Position numbers and translations under genes: made by a program. The notes beneath the pieces are model-generated. The model was given only the letters and a program-made list of their open reading frames with translations, searched no databases and had not been told where the DNA came from. Positions 8,076-18,942 of a stretch of DNA of 64,000 nucleotides are shown in pieces (position 1 is the stretch's first letter; each line of letters opens with the position of its first letter). Source of the DNA: Pelovirga terrestris (GTDB lineage: Bacteria; Desulfobacterota; Desulfuromonadia; Desulfuromonadales; Geopsychrobacteraceae); NCBI RefSeq assembly GCF_014773365.1, contig NZ_JACWUN010000001.1:186001-250000 (forward strand), in the 5' to 3' direction.

Positions 8076-9731
8076 ATGCCGAATAACTCCGTTATTTATG
8101 TCGTCGGTCACCGCAATCCCGACACTGACTCTATCTGCAGCGCTCTGGCATATGCCCAACTACGACGTAATCAAGGGCTCTCAGACGTACAGGCGGCGCG
8201 CGCCGGTAACATTAACCAGCAGACCCAGTTCGTCCTCGATGAACTGGGTGTTGAGGTGCCGGTTCTATTGTCCGATGTACATCCCCGCATCAAGGACGTG
8301 GTAACGGAAAAAGCCATTAGTATCCATCAGGACGAGCCGATGGCTCGGGCGATAGAGCTGTATCATCAACATCATATCCGGATGTTGCCGGTAGTTGATG
8401 ATGCCGGCAGGGCACAAGGGTTGCTGCTTCTCAAACGGGCTACAGAATTTTTTCTGGTGCCGACCGATCCGGACAAGATGCGACGGATTAAGGCCTCCTT
8501 GTGCTCTATTCAGATGTGTCTGAATGCCAATGCCGTGAATCTGGTTGCTGCTGACAAGGTTGAAGATCTCAACCTTTATGTAGGTGCCAGGCGCGAGGCC
8601 AGTTTTGATAGCTGGATTAAGAAGATGGATCTGTCGCGAGCAGTATTGATCACCGGTGATCGTCCGGGTATTCAACGTCGCGCTGTTGAGGCCGGGGTGC
8701 GCTTACTGATTATCAGTGGTGGAGGTGCCGTTGATGATAAATTGCTGGATCTGGCTAGAAAGAATCAGGTATCGATTCTGGTAAGCGACTACGACACGGC
8801 AAATTCAGTCTGGTTAACCCGTATGGCTACGCCGGTAAGGGAATTGGCCGATACCGATTTTATTACGGTAAGGCCCAATGATCTGCTTGACGATTTACGT
8901 ATTAAGCTGATGCATAGTAAGCAGTCCGGTGCCATTGTCTGTACCGGTGAAAAAGAGGTTGTCGGGGTCGCCACCAAGAGTAACCTGATCAAAAGCTCAG
9001 CCGTCAAATTAATTCTGGTCGACCATAATGAATTAGCACAAGCGGTTCCCGGCGCGGACAAGGTAGAAATTCTCGAAGTGATTGATCACCATCGTCTCGG
9101 TAATTTCCATACAGATCAGCCGATCCGTTTTATCAATCAACCTCTTGGCAGTACCTGTTCCCTGGTAGCAACTCTCTATCAGCAGGCCGGTATCAAGCCC
9201 GATGCATCAGTATCAGGGCTGCTACTGGCTGGTCTATTATCTGATACTCTGGTATTGAAATCACCGACGACTACTGAAGTTGATCGTCAACTCGTGCCCT
9301 GGCTCGAAGAGTTGTCCGGACTGGAACATGCAGAGTTTGGCGCCAGATTATTTGCCGCCGGCAGCTTGATGGCCAGTGGTGCACCGGCCCGTAAACTCAT
9401 TTTTACCGATTTCAAGGAATACACTGCAGGGACCTATCAGCTTGGTCTGGGACAGGTAGAGGTTGTTAATTTCCATACATTTTATGCCCGCCAGCAGGAA
9501 CTAGCTAGTGAGCTGACAGCTATTCGTGCTGAGAAAGGCTATGATCTGGTAGCATTGCTTATCACTGATATTGTTATGGAAACCAGCTATCTGCTGACCG
9601 CCGGTCCCAGTGAGTTGCCGTACGTCATTGGCTATCCACAAGAGGCTGATAACCTTTATCGTCTCAAGGGAGTCATGTCACGGAAAAAACAATTGGTGCC
9701 GCATTTGATGAAGGTATTTAAGGGCTTGTAG
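8076..9731 (+). CDS. ppaC: Mn-dependent inorganic pyrophosphatase with CBS and DRTGG domains
   Basis: This is a family II pyrophosphatase that splits pyrophosphate in the cytoplasm. The DHH catalytic half shows GHRNPDTDSICSALAYA at the N-terminus and the DHHRLGNF motif near residue 345. The DHHA2 domain forms the C-terminus (SRKKQLVPHL). Between the first and second parts of DHH lies a large regulatory insert: CBS (about 70-125), DRTGG-like (about 145-245) and a second CBS (about 250-310). Length (551 aa) matches regulated CBS-PPases, which are inhibited by AMP/ADP and activated by ATP or diadenosine polyphosphates. It is monocistronic. It fits with the PPi-type phosphofructokinase at 16147-17343, as both use the PPi pool. 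Confidence 0.93.
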   Translation: MPNNSVIYVVGHRNPDTDSICSALAYAQLRRNQGLSDVQAARAGNINQQTQFVLDELGVEVPVLLSDVHPRIKDVVTEKAISIHQDEPMARAIELYHQHHIRMLPVVDDAGRAQGLLLLKRATEFFLVPTDPDKMRRIKASLCSIQMCLNANAVNLVAADKVEDLNLYVGARREASFDSWIKKMDLSRAVLITGDRPGIQRRAVEAGVRLLIISGGGAVDDKLLDLARKNQVSILVSDYDTANSVWLTRMATPVRELADTDFITVRPNDLLDDLRIKLMHSKQSGAIVCTGEKEVVGVATKSNLIKSSAVKLILVDHNELAQAVPGADKVEILEVIDHHRLGNFHTDQPIRFINQPLGSTCSLVATLYQQAGIKPDASVSGLLLAGLLSDTLVLKSPTTTEVDRQLVPWLEELSGLEHAEFGARLFAAGSLMASGAPARKLIFTDFKEYTAGTYQLGLGQVEVVNFHTFYARQQELASELTAIRAEKGYDLVALLITDIVMETSYLLTAGPSELPYVIGYPQEADNLYRLKGVMSRKKQLVPHLMKVFKGL

Positions 9732-9970
9732 TAGGCAAAAAAATGCCCCGCGCCAGGAGGGAGAACGCGAGGCTAAGCTGTATAAGTTGTTGTCTAACAT
9801 TACAATGGGCAAATAATTAAAGTCAACCAAAAAATAAAGTTAATTTAATAAATTTTTTTTCAATCTGTACTTCACCGTCAGATTGTCAATCAAAGGGATT
9901 CAGTGGTTGGTCGCGCTGGTGAGATTCTGTTACACTCCGCCAACCTCGTCGGAAATGCGGATATTAAGTC

Positions 9971-10909
9971 ATGATGTCATTGGATCAATCATCAGTTGCA
10001 GTTGACGGTACAGCTTTACGGCGGATCCGTGAAGAAAAGCGTTTGACCCAATTGTACGTTTCAAAGGTGGTCGGCGTGACCACCGACACCGTTTCACGCT
10101 GGGAAAACAATCGCTATCCAACCATCAGGCGTGAAAACGCGATAAGACTTGCTGAAGCCCTTGAGGTTGAACTGGCGGATATCATCAAAAAAGATATCCA
10201 GATTCAACCGGTGGAGAAAAAACAGGAATCCAGGTATTTTGACAAACGATTCTGGCTGGTTATCGCCGTCTGTCTTATGGTTGTGTTTCTCGCCTGGTTT
10301 TTTATTTCGCAACGCAGGGTCCCGTTTGATGCTCAATTGCAGGCCCGGCGGTTGCTGCCACTTCATGTGGCCCCTGGACATGAACTGCTGGTACAACTTG
10401 TCATTTCAACAGAAATCCCTCTAAAGGGGATGATTCTTAAAGAGGAGTTTCCACCGGGATGGCAATTCATTTCTTCTGACCCTGAAGCAGCCAGTGTTGA
10501 TGTGGCAACCGGGGTCGCCAGATGGATTTTTCGTAACCCGCAAACCCTTTTTACTGTCTATTATCGCCTTGCTGTACCCGATGATGTTCCCATGGACAAC
10601 GTCATTGCCGTCAGTGGTGAATTGATTGCCAATCCCGAGGGACAACAATTTGTCTTGCCTGTCTCTGCCGATCAACGGGTCAGTATCAGGCCGTTTCACT
10701 GGGCCGATACCAATGCCAATTATGTTATTGATGATATGGAAATTCTTGTTTTCTCCGAGTTGACAGAAAACACCTCAGAGCTTGATGATGAATGGTACCT
10801 GGTAGAACAAATCTGGCATTCAGGTTCTTATCGTTGGGATGATGATAGCTATCGTTTTGTTCCAACCTCCGAAGAAGCTCCAGCACTGATAGGACCAGAT
10901 ATCAATTGA
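9971..10909 (+). CDS. Membrane-anchored XRE-type HTH protein with extracytoplasmic domain
   Basis: The 312-residue protein begins with an XRE/Cro HTH (LRRIREEKRLTQLYVSKVVG, about residues 15-70). A single membrane span follows (FWLVIAVCLMVVFLAWFFI, about 92-111), then a C-terminal region of about 200 residues predicted outside the cytoplasm. That region resembles a DUF11-like beta-sandwich (LKEEFPPGWQFISSD). It also holds an EF-hand/dockerin-like loop, DTNANYVIDDME, spaced like a calcium ligand set. The protein could sense an envelope or extracellular signal and bind DNA directly. RodZ has the same order of parts, but the outside domain here is larger and different. The target genes are unknown. 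Confidence 0.7.
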   Translation: MMSLDQSSVAVDGTALRRIREEKRLTQLYVSKVVGVTTDTVSRWENNRYPTIRRENAIRLAEALEVELADIIKKDIQIQPVEKKQESRYFDKRFWLVIAVCLMVVFLAWFFISQRRVPFDAQLQARRLLPLHVAPGHELLVQLVISTEIPLKGMILKEEFPPGWQFISSDPEAASVDVATGVARWIFRNPQTLFTVYYRLAVPDDVPMDNVIAVSGELIANPEGQQFVLPVSADQRVSIRPFHWADTNANYVIDDMEILVFSELTENTSELDDEWYLVEQIWHSGSYRWDDDSYRFVPTSEEAPALIGPDIN

Positions 10910-11006
10910 ATTTGACATTGGGTGGGGCCCTTTTTAGAATGCCGCATGTGGTGCAATCACTTATTTGTACCTTTTGTCATGACTTGCAGTCGGGAAAGAA
11001 AAAAAC

Positions 11007-11975
11007 ATGGATGCAGTTGTTGCCCTGATAAAAGATGAGATGCAGGCGGTTGAAGAGCAGATCAAAAACCATCTGTCATCTGAAGTGGAATTGATCGGCC
11101 AGGTCGGGCAGTACGTTCTGTCCAGTGGTGGCAAACGCTTACGCCCGATGCTGCTGATTCTAAGTTCTCGTTTGTGCGGCTATCAGGGTGATAAACACAT
11201 CGACCTGGCTGGTGTCGTTGAGTTCATCCACACCGCCACCTTGCTTCACGATGACGTCGTTGATAGCGCGAGTTTACGGCGTGGCAACCGTTCAGCAAAT
11301 TCCGTATGGGGAAACCAGGCCTCCGTCCTGGTCGGAGATTTTCTGTTTGCCAAGTCTTTTTCTGTCATGGTTGGTTCGAACAGCTTGCGCATTCTTAAGC
11401 TGCTGGCAGATACGACAACTCAGCTGGCTGAAGGGGAAATCCTGCAATTACTTAATACGTGCGACCTGGAAGTTGATGAGAGCCGCTATCTTCAGGTTGT
11501 ACGGGACAAAACCGCTATCCTGATTGCCGCCGCCTGTCAGGTAGGGGCTGTTCTGGCTGGCGCCGAGGCTGAACAAGAAGTCGCCCTGCGTGAATTTGGC
11601 CTGGAAATAGGAACAGCTTTTCAGTTGATGGACGATGCGTTGGATTATGTTGCCAATCAGAAAGAATTTGGCAAAGAACGAGGCCATGATCTATTTGAAG
11701 GTAAGATGACCCTGCCATTAATCCATACATACCACAGCGCATCAGCACGGGAGTGTGCGGAAATCTCCCGAATCGTCGAAGCGGAAGACCTGGTTGCTGA
11801 AGATCTTGATTATGTCTGTCGCCTGATCGAAGAAAAGGGGGGTATTACCTACACCCGCGATAAGGCGCTGGAGAGGATTGCACGAGCAAAAAGGGTGTTG
11901 GACGTATTTCCTGATTCACCGACCCGCCAGGCATTGTTCCAGCTGGCCGATTACGTCGTTTCTCGCAATAAATAA
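11007..11975 (+). CDS. ispB: Polyprenyl diphosphate synthase (octaprenyl/solanesyl type)
   Basis: This all-trans long-chain prenyl transferase provides the side chain of respiratory quinones. The first Asp-rich motif is LLHDDVVDSASLRRG and the second is QLMDDALDY. The FQLMDD context and the GGKRLRP motif are standard. Length (322 aa) matches IspB. The chain length cannot be fixed by eye; the residues before the first motif (EFIHTATLL) have small side chains, as in long-chain enzymes. The start ATG at 11007 has GGGAAAGAAA upstream. It precedes the sensor kinase gene by about 120 bp. Confidence 0.88.
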   Translation: MDAVVALIKDEMQAVEEQIKNHLSSEVELIGQVGQYVLSSGGKRLRPMLLILSSRLCGYQGDKHIDLAGVVEFIHTATLLHDDVVDSASLRRGNRSANSVWGNQASVLVGDFLFAKSFSVMVGSNSLRILKLLADTTTQLAEGEILQLLNTCDLEVDESRYLQVVRDKTAILIAAACQVGAVLAGAEAEQEVALREFGLEIGTAFQLMDDALDYVANQKEFGKERGHDLFEGKMTLPLIHTYHSASARECAEISRIVEAEDLVAEDLDYVCRLIEEKGGITYTRDKALERIARAKRVLDVFPDSPTRQALFQLADYVVSRNK

Positions 11976-12097
11976 TCATGCTCACATCACCAAACTTAAC
12001 CACCCAGCAGCCATTCGGGTAAAGGTTATCTGTTTCTTATGATTTGCGTGAACAATGCCGATTGTGCGGCCCAAGGACTTTGGTTTATGCTCTCACC

Positions 12098-14635
12098 ATG
12101 CTGCGGATAAAGCTTCATACCAAGGTTCTCGGGGCCCTGCTGTTGTTGGCCCTGGTCCCGTTGATATTGCTCTTGTTCAGTTCGCATCACAGTTTGCGGC
12201 TGGTTGAAGATCTATTACGTCAGCGCACCACCGAAACCCTTGACTTCCAGGCAACCAGAGCGTTGGAAAAAAGAACCCAGATGGTTGCCGATCAGATTTC
12301 CGCCTTTCTTCAACAAATTGAAGAAAACCTTCTTGACCTGGCCCTACTGGAACCTCATCAGGAAAATTATCAGAAATTCGGCGATAATCACCAGCGTCAG
12401 ATCTGGTATCGACGTGGCAGCAACCTTAATCCAACGGAAATTCGTGAAGCCGTTCCGCTTTACAGCGAGTTGGCATTTATCGATACGACAGGTATCGAAC
12501 AGGTCAGGATTGTCAATGGCCAACCCTGTGAACAATTAAGGGATATTACCAACCCCTATCTAACAACGTACCCGGCGGAAGATTATTTTAAGCAGGCAGC
12601 GCGACTGTCTCCAGGGGATATCTGGGTCACTCGTCTTACCGGTTGGCACATCTCTCGTGATGAACAATTGCAAGGTGCTGCTACTCCCCTCGAGGCGATT
12701 GAAGGGAAAAAATACTCCGGGGTCATCCGTTTTGCCACTCCAGTCTACCATCAGGGTAAATGGCAAGGGGTTGCAGTCCTGTCCCTGGATCATCGACACC
12801 TGATGACCTTTACTCAGCACATATCACCGATTGACGATCAGGATACGGTTTTCCCCTCCTATGAAAGTGGTAACTATGCCTTCATGTTTGACGATGAAGG
12901 ATGGATGATTACCCATCCTAAATTCTGGAATATCAGGGGCTTTGATGCCGACGGAGAGTTGGTTCCAGCCTATACCGTTGATACGCCCCAGGAGGTTGTC
13001 GATGCCGGAAGAATCCCTTTTAATTTATTAACCGCAGGTTTTGTCCATCCTAACTATCCACAGGTTGCCAATCTGGTCCGACGCGGCGTGTCGGGTGCTC
13101 TGTCAACAGTCAACGTTGGTGGTTCAAACAAGATTATGGCCTATGCGCCAATCCCCTACCACAAGGGTATTTATCAACAATCCGGAGTGTTTGGCGGAGT
13201 TACCATCGGCGCTGAAATTGATCTGTTTCATTTGCCTGCTACATCAACGGCACTACTGATTCAAAATGAAATCAATAACTACCTGATGCAATCCTGGCTG
13301 GTCATTTCCATCACCGTACTGCTTGTTGCCTTTGTCGCCTATCTGCTGTCGAACAGCATTGTGCGGCCGATTCATATGCTGACCGAGGGGACCCGCAAGA
13401 TGACCAGCGGTCATCAATTGCGGGTCAAGGTTGACGTAACGTCTAACGATGAGGTCGGGGTCCTGGCAGGAGCCTTCAATCAGATGGTAGAGGAGCTGAC
13501 TCGACGGCGCGAACGTTTGCTTCGCACCATGTTGGCCTTACGACAGTCTCGCAAGGAGATTATCTCTGAACGAAACTTCAAAAACACCCTGTTTGAAAAT
13601 ATTGAAACCGGCTTGATTACCTTCGACTCCCAGGGGCGTGTCACCTCTGCCAATGGGCCGGCTTGTCGTATCCTTCAGATGTCGCGTCCTACTGATAACC
13701 CCGCTTGGCAACAACTGTTAAACGATTGGCCGGAATTAAAAATAACCCTCGACAACTGGTTCAATACTAGTAATTGTGAGCGGAAGAACTCACATCCTGT
13801 CTATGTTCCGATTGAACGCAAGGGCCGCAAATTAACCTACCGTACAGCGTTGTTTCCTTTGAGCTTTCGACAACAGGATGGTTGGCTGTTAACCATCGAG
13901 GATTTAACTGAACGGGTCAATATGCGCCAGCAGATGGCGCGCATGGATCGGCTGGCGTCTTTAGGCCGGATGTCGGCGGGAATTGCCCATGAAGTACGGA
14001 ATCCATTGACTGGTGTCAGCCTGCTGTTGGACGAACTCCATGACCGCCTGCTTGGTCAACAGACTGACCAATTACTGATCCGCAGAGCCCTGGAAGAAAT
14101 TGAACGTCTGGAAACACTGGTCACCCAGATGTTGCGCTTTTCTGCCGCTAAAGCGCCCAGGTTGAATGATGGACGAATCGGCGAGGTACTGAGTGATTCC
14201 ATTTTTTTGCTGCGCAATCAATGTCAGCGGCAGCAGGTTAGACTGATTGAACAGATCGCTAGCGATCTGCCGGTCCTGTTGCTGGATGCTGACCGGATCA
14301 AGCAGGTTGTTCTCAACCTGCTTAACAACGCCCTTGATGCCATGCCGAAGGGTGGTGATCTAACGATCCGTGCTGAGCAGGTAGACAATAACATCCTGAT
14401 CACCATTGCTGATACCGGTGAAGGAATCAATCCTGATCAACTGCCTTTGGTATTTGAACCGTTTTTTACCACCAAAGGGCAGGGGACCGGATTGGGGCTG
14501 TCTATTTGTCACAATATTATTACCGACCATGGTGGTGATATCCAGATTGATAGCACGTTGCAGCAGGGCACGCGGGTTCAAATTATCCTTCCTTTAACAG
14601 TGGACCAGCCCGTTTCAGTCAATGAGTCTTTCTGA
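12098..14635 (+). CDS. Membrane sensor histidine kinase (Cache-HAMP-PAS-HisKA-HATPase)
   Basis: From ATG 12098 the protein has 845 residues. There is one membrane span near the N-terminus (VLGALLLLALVPLILLLFS) and a large periplasmic double-Cache-like sensor (about 35-395). A second span (SWLVISITVLLVAFVAYLL) precedes a HAMP domain from about 416 and a PAS domain (about 500-600). The HisKA H-box is AGIAHEVRNPLTG, with His near 628. The ATPase boxes are NNALDAMPKGG, DTGEGI and GTGLGLS. Such NtrB/AtoS-type kinases phosphorylate the paired NtrC-type activator encoded next. The frame could also start at TTG 12044. The ligand is unknown; Cache domains commonly bind small organic acids or amino acids. 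Confidence 0.9.
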   Translation: MLRIKLHTKVLGALLLLALVPLILLLFSSHHSLRLVEDLLRQRTTETLDFQATRALEKRTQMVADQISAFLQQIEENLLDLALLEPHQENYQKFGDNHQRQIWYRRGSNLNPTEIREAVPLYSELAFIDTTGIEQVRIVNGQPCEQLRDITNPYLTTYPAEDYFKQAARLSPGDIWVTRLTGWHISRDEQLQGAATPLEAIEGKKYSGVIRFATPVYHQGKWQGVAVLSLDHRHLMTFTQHISPIDDQDTVFPSYESGNYAFMFDDEGWMITHPKFWNIRGFDADGELVPAYTVDTPQEVVDAGRIPFNLLTAGFVHPNYPQVANLVRRGVSGALSTVNVGGSNKIMAYAPIPYHKGIYQQSGVFGGVTIGAEIDLFHLPATSTALLIQNEINNYLMQSWLVISITVLLVAFVAYLLSNSIVRPIHMLTEGTRKMTSGHQLRVKVDVTSNDEVGVLAGAFNQMVEELTRRRERLLRTMLALRQSRKEIISERNFKNTLFENIETGLITFDSQGRVTSANGPACRILQMSRPTDNPAWQQLLNDWPELKITLDNWFNTSNCERKNSHPVYVPIERKGRKLTYRTALFPLSFRQQDGWLLTIEDLTERVNMRQQMARMDRLASLGRMSAGIAHEVRNPLTGVSLLLDELHDRLLGQQTDQLLIRRALEEIERLETLVTQMLRFSAAKAPRLNDGRIGEVLSDSIFLLRNQCQRQQVRLIEQIASDLPVLLLDADRIKQVVLNLLNNALDAMPKGGDLTIRAEQVDNNILITIADTGEGINPDQLPLVFEPFFTTKGQGTGLGLSICHNIITDHGGDIQIDSTLQQGTRVQIILPLTVDQPVSVNESF

Positions 14636-14735
14636 CTCGTTCTTTCCTTTAGCTGGCGAAAATTCACCATTTTGTTTTGGACAGACGTATAAAATAGCGA
14701 TACTCTGGCGCCACAATACGTTGTGGAGGAACTGT

Positions 14736-16109
14736 ATGGAAAAAATTCTGATAGTGGATGATGAAGCATTCATCCGTGAAAATCTTGAACGGATTTTGAC
14801 TGAAGACGGCTATCGCACCTGTTCGACCGGTAGCGCAGACGAGGCTATTAATATTGTCACCGATGATGAAATCGGACTGGTTCTGCTCGATTTAAATCTG
14901 GGTAGCAGTAGTGGCCTTGATGTGTTGCGTTCCATGCGCGAGATTGATCCCGAACTGCTGGTTATTATTATTACCGGCTACGGCACGGTTGAGAGCGCAG
15001 TTGAAGCTCTCAAAGTTGGAGCCTATGACTATATCAAAAAGCCATTCAAAGCGGATGCCATCCATTTGATTGTCAGGCTCGCGCTGGAAACACAGAGTCT
15101 GCGGCGCAAGGTCAAACGTTTGTCACCACGCGACGCTGATGGCATCAACATGGTCGGCAACAGCCCGCAGTTGATGCAGATTTTCAGGCAGATCAGGGAA
15201 GTGGCCAAGCATGAAACATCAACGGTGCTGTTAACCGGCGATAGTGGTACCGGCAAAGAGCTGGTAGCTCAGGCGATTCATCAGCTGTCACCACGTTGTG
15301 CCCAACCCTTTATCGAAATAAATTGTGGATCTCTGCCGTTCAATCTGTTGGAAACGGAACTCTTTGGCCATGAGCGAGGCGCTTTTACCGATGCCAAAAG
15401 CCGTAAGATTGGACTCTTTGAAGAATCTGACGGAGGATCTATCTTTCTTGATGAAATTGGCGAGATGGATCTTGGTCTGCAGGTTAAACTGCTGCGGGTT
15501 CTTGAGGACAGAAAGATCAGACGGTTAGGCGGTAATCGCAATATTGATATCAATGTCCGTATTATTGCTGCGACCAATGCTGATCTCAAAGGAGCCATTG
15601 AACGGCGGGAATTTCGTGAAGACCTTTATTATCGGTTGAATGTTTTTCCGATTCATATCCCGCCCCTGCGCGAACGGCGCGTGGATATTCCGGTGTTACT
15701 GGAGCACTTCCTTCAGCACTTCAGCCTCGAATTCAAGAAACGGATGCGATCTTTCAGTCGTGAAGCGCTGGAGCTGATGCTACGCTATCACTGGCCGGGA
15801 AACGTACGTGAACTGCGTAACGTGGTGGAACGAATCTGCATAATGAATGATGTCGAGATCATCCAACCGGCTCATTTGCCGCGAGAAATCTGGGGCGAAG
15901 CGCCACAAAGTACCTTGCCGGTTCATTGCGATATCCCTCCGGAAGGGATATTTCTCGAAGATGTGATCGACCGCTTTGAGCGTGAGTTGGTGGAAAAAGC
16001 ATTCAATATCTCAGGCGGGAATGTAGCCAAGACCGCGCGCATCCTCAATGTGCCGCGAGGAACTTTACGTTACAAGCTGGAAAAATATCAGCTCGGTGGC
16101 GGCCAGTAG
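14736..16109 (+). CDS. Sigma54-dependent response regulator (NtrC family)
   Basis: This is the partner of the upstream kinase. The receiver domain (about 1-120) has DDEAF acidic residues, the phosphoacceptor in LLDLNLG (near 53) and the KKPFKAD lysine. The AAA+ domain carries GDSGTGKELVAQAIH (Walker A), GGSIFLDEIGEM (Walker B) and an arginine-finger region. The C-terminal Fis-type HTH is GNVAKTARILNVPRGTLRYKL. The sigma54-contact loop reads GAFTDA rather than GAFTGA. ATG 14736 follows GGAGG by seven bases; the extra upstream frame is not conserved-looking. A perfect palindrome overlaps the stop codon and may act as terminator. Confidence 0.93.
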   Translation: MEKILIVDDEAFIRENLERILTEDGYRTCSTGSADEAINIVTDDEIGLVLLDLNLGSSSGLDVLRSMREIDPELLVIIITGYGTVESAVEALKVGAYDYIKKPFKADAIHLIVRLALETQSLRRKVKRLSPRDADGINMVGNSPQLMQIFRQIREVAKHETSTVLLTGDSGTGKELVAQAIHQLSPRCAQPFIEINCGSLPFNLLETELFGHERGAFTDAKSRKIGLFEESDGGSIFLDEIGEMDLGLQVKLLRVLEDRKIRRLGGNRNIDINVRIIAATNADLKGAIERREFREDLYYRLNVFPIHIPPLRERRVDIPVLLEHFLQHFSLEFKKRMRSFSREALELMLRYHWPGNVRELRNVVERICIMNDVEIIQPAHLPREIWGEAPQSTLPVHCDIPPEGIFLEDVIDRFERELVEKAFNISGGNVAKTARILNVPRGTLRYKLEKYQLGGGQ

Positions 16110-16133
16110 GGGCACGGCGCGCCGTGCCCCTAC
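16106..16133. repeat. 28-bp perfect palindrome (GTAGGGGCAC type)
   Basis: GTAGGGGCACGGCG is followed immediately by its exact complement. The left arm contains the TAG stop of the response regulator gene. Sequences of this GTAGGGGCACGGC kind recur in many bacterial genomes. It may terminate both convergent genes, though it lacks a clear T run. Confidence 0.7.
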
Positions 16134-16146
16134 TTCACAGCAATGT

Positions 16147-17343
16147 TCACTTGTCACTTGTCATAATAAACAGTGGCTGATGCATAAATGACTCGTACTT
16201 TGGTCGCAGCCGCTCGGTGTTGTAGTATTTCTGAACATCGATAATTTTTTTCTGACCAGTGACGGTGGTAATGGGTACCGTATCATAACGTCCGTTGTGA
16301 ATACTCACCAGTCGCCCGGACGTTCCTGCCAGGACCAGATCCAGCGCCAGATTACCGAAGGCCATGGGCACCATTGAATCGAGGGCATCCGGTTCACCAC
16401 AACGAACCAGGTAGCCAAGACGCTGATTTAATACATTGATGGTACGGCCATCGTTGTATTTCGGTGAGAGCTCTTTCAAGTGTGCAGCGACCCGGTCGCC
16501 TATGCCACCAAGCTTGCGGTGTCCGTACTGATCAGCTTCACTGCTTTCAAAAGACATTTCCTTGTCATTTTTCAACACCGCACCTTCAGACACCAGCAAC
16601 ACCGAATACTTGCTCGGATTGCGGTTGCGATCCTTGGTGGCCAATTCTGCCAGCAGTTCCATTTCAATTGGATGCTCAGGGATCAGGCAGCGATCGGCAG
16701 CGCCGGCCATGGTGGGGAGCAGGGCGGTAAAACCGGCATAGCGACCGAATACTTCAATCACCAGATAACGTTCATGGCTACCGGCCGATGTCCGCAAGCG
16801 ATGGGTCAGTTCGATGGTCCGGGTTACACAGGTTGAAAAACCGATACAGTAATCAGTGCCCGGCACATCATTGTCCATGGTTTTGGGAATCGCAACGACC
16901 TTGACCCCTTCTTCATGAAGGCGCTGGGCATAGCTCAAGGTATCATCACCGCCAATCGGAATAAGAAAGTCCAGACCTAGAAAATCGATATTTTTTAATA
17001 CCTCCGGCGTTACATCATTAATGTTAGCGGTGTAACTGTCCCGCAGATGTTCGGGCAGATTGGCCTTTGGCAGGTGGCTCGGCCGGGTGCGCGAGGTATG
17101 CAGAAAAGTACCGCCGGTACGCCCGGCGCGATTGACAATATCCGTTGTCAGCTCAATAAAATTTCCGCTGTTGTCAACGTTTTCGTCACGAAGAATTTCG
17201 ACCAATCCGGCCCAGCCACGACGAATACCAATAACCCGGTATCCTTCTCGCTTGGCGCGAATTGTCACCGCACGAATGGCTGGATTAAGTCCGGGGACAT
17301 CACCGCCGCCGGTGAGGATGCCGATGGTTCCTTTGTAGGCCAT
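16147..17343 (-). CDS. 6-phosphofructokinase, PPi-type signature
   Basis: The 398-residue PFK starts at ATG 17343, seven bases after AGGAGA. The nucleotide-loop GILTGGGDVPGLN and the catalytic PKTMDNDVPGTD are clear. Where ATP enzymes have GGDGS and PGTIDND, this protein has GGDDT and PKTMDND. The Asp and Lys at those two positions are the accepted signature of pyrophosphate-dependent enzymes, allowing reversible glycolytic flux with PPi. Its C-terminal codons (MTSDK) lie in a short TGTCACTTGTCA tandem. A second PFK with the ATP signature lies at 59677-60642. Donor specificity is inferred, not shown. Confidence 0.88.
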   Translation of the reverse strand: MAYKGTIGILTGGGDVPGLNPAIRAVTIRAKREGYRVIGIRRGWAGLVEILRDENVDNSGNFIELTTDIVNRAGRTGGTFLHTSRTRPSHLPKANLPEHLRDSYTANINDVTPEVLKNIDFLGLDFLIPIGGDDTLSYAQRLHEEGVKVVAIPKTMDNDVPGTDYCIGFSTCVTRTIELTHRLRTSAGSHERYLVIEVFGRYAGFTALLPTMAGAADRCLIPEHPIEMELLAELATKDRNRNPSKYSVLLVSEGAVLKNDKEMSFESSEADQYGHRKLGGIGDRVAAHLKELSPKYNDGRTINVLNQRLGYLVRCGEPDALDSMVPMAFGNLALDLVLAGTSGRLVSIHNGRYDTVPITTVTGQKKIIDVQKYYNTERLRPKYESFMHQPLFIMTSDK

Positions 17344-17404
17344 TAGGTTCTCCTGCTTTGTTAGAGTTGTGTACAAGCATAGCAGCAGCTAGCCCGCTTG
17401 TTAA

Positions 17405-18802
<1,398 letters not shown>

Positions 18803-18942
18803 CTATAGCGGTGGATGCAGACCGCTGCAACTTCTTTATCTTTTCATCAGGAGTTTTGTGTCCGTCTCTTGTCAAAAGACATTCAGACAGTTTACCCTTG
18901 CAGAAAGTACACACATTGCCTTTTTCGAGTGGTGAGGGTCCC

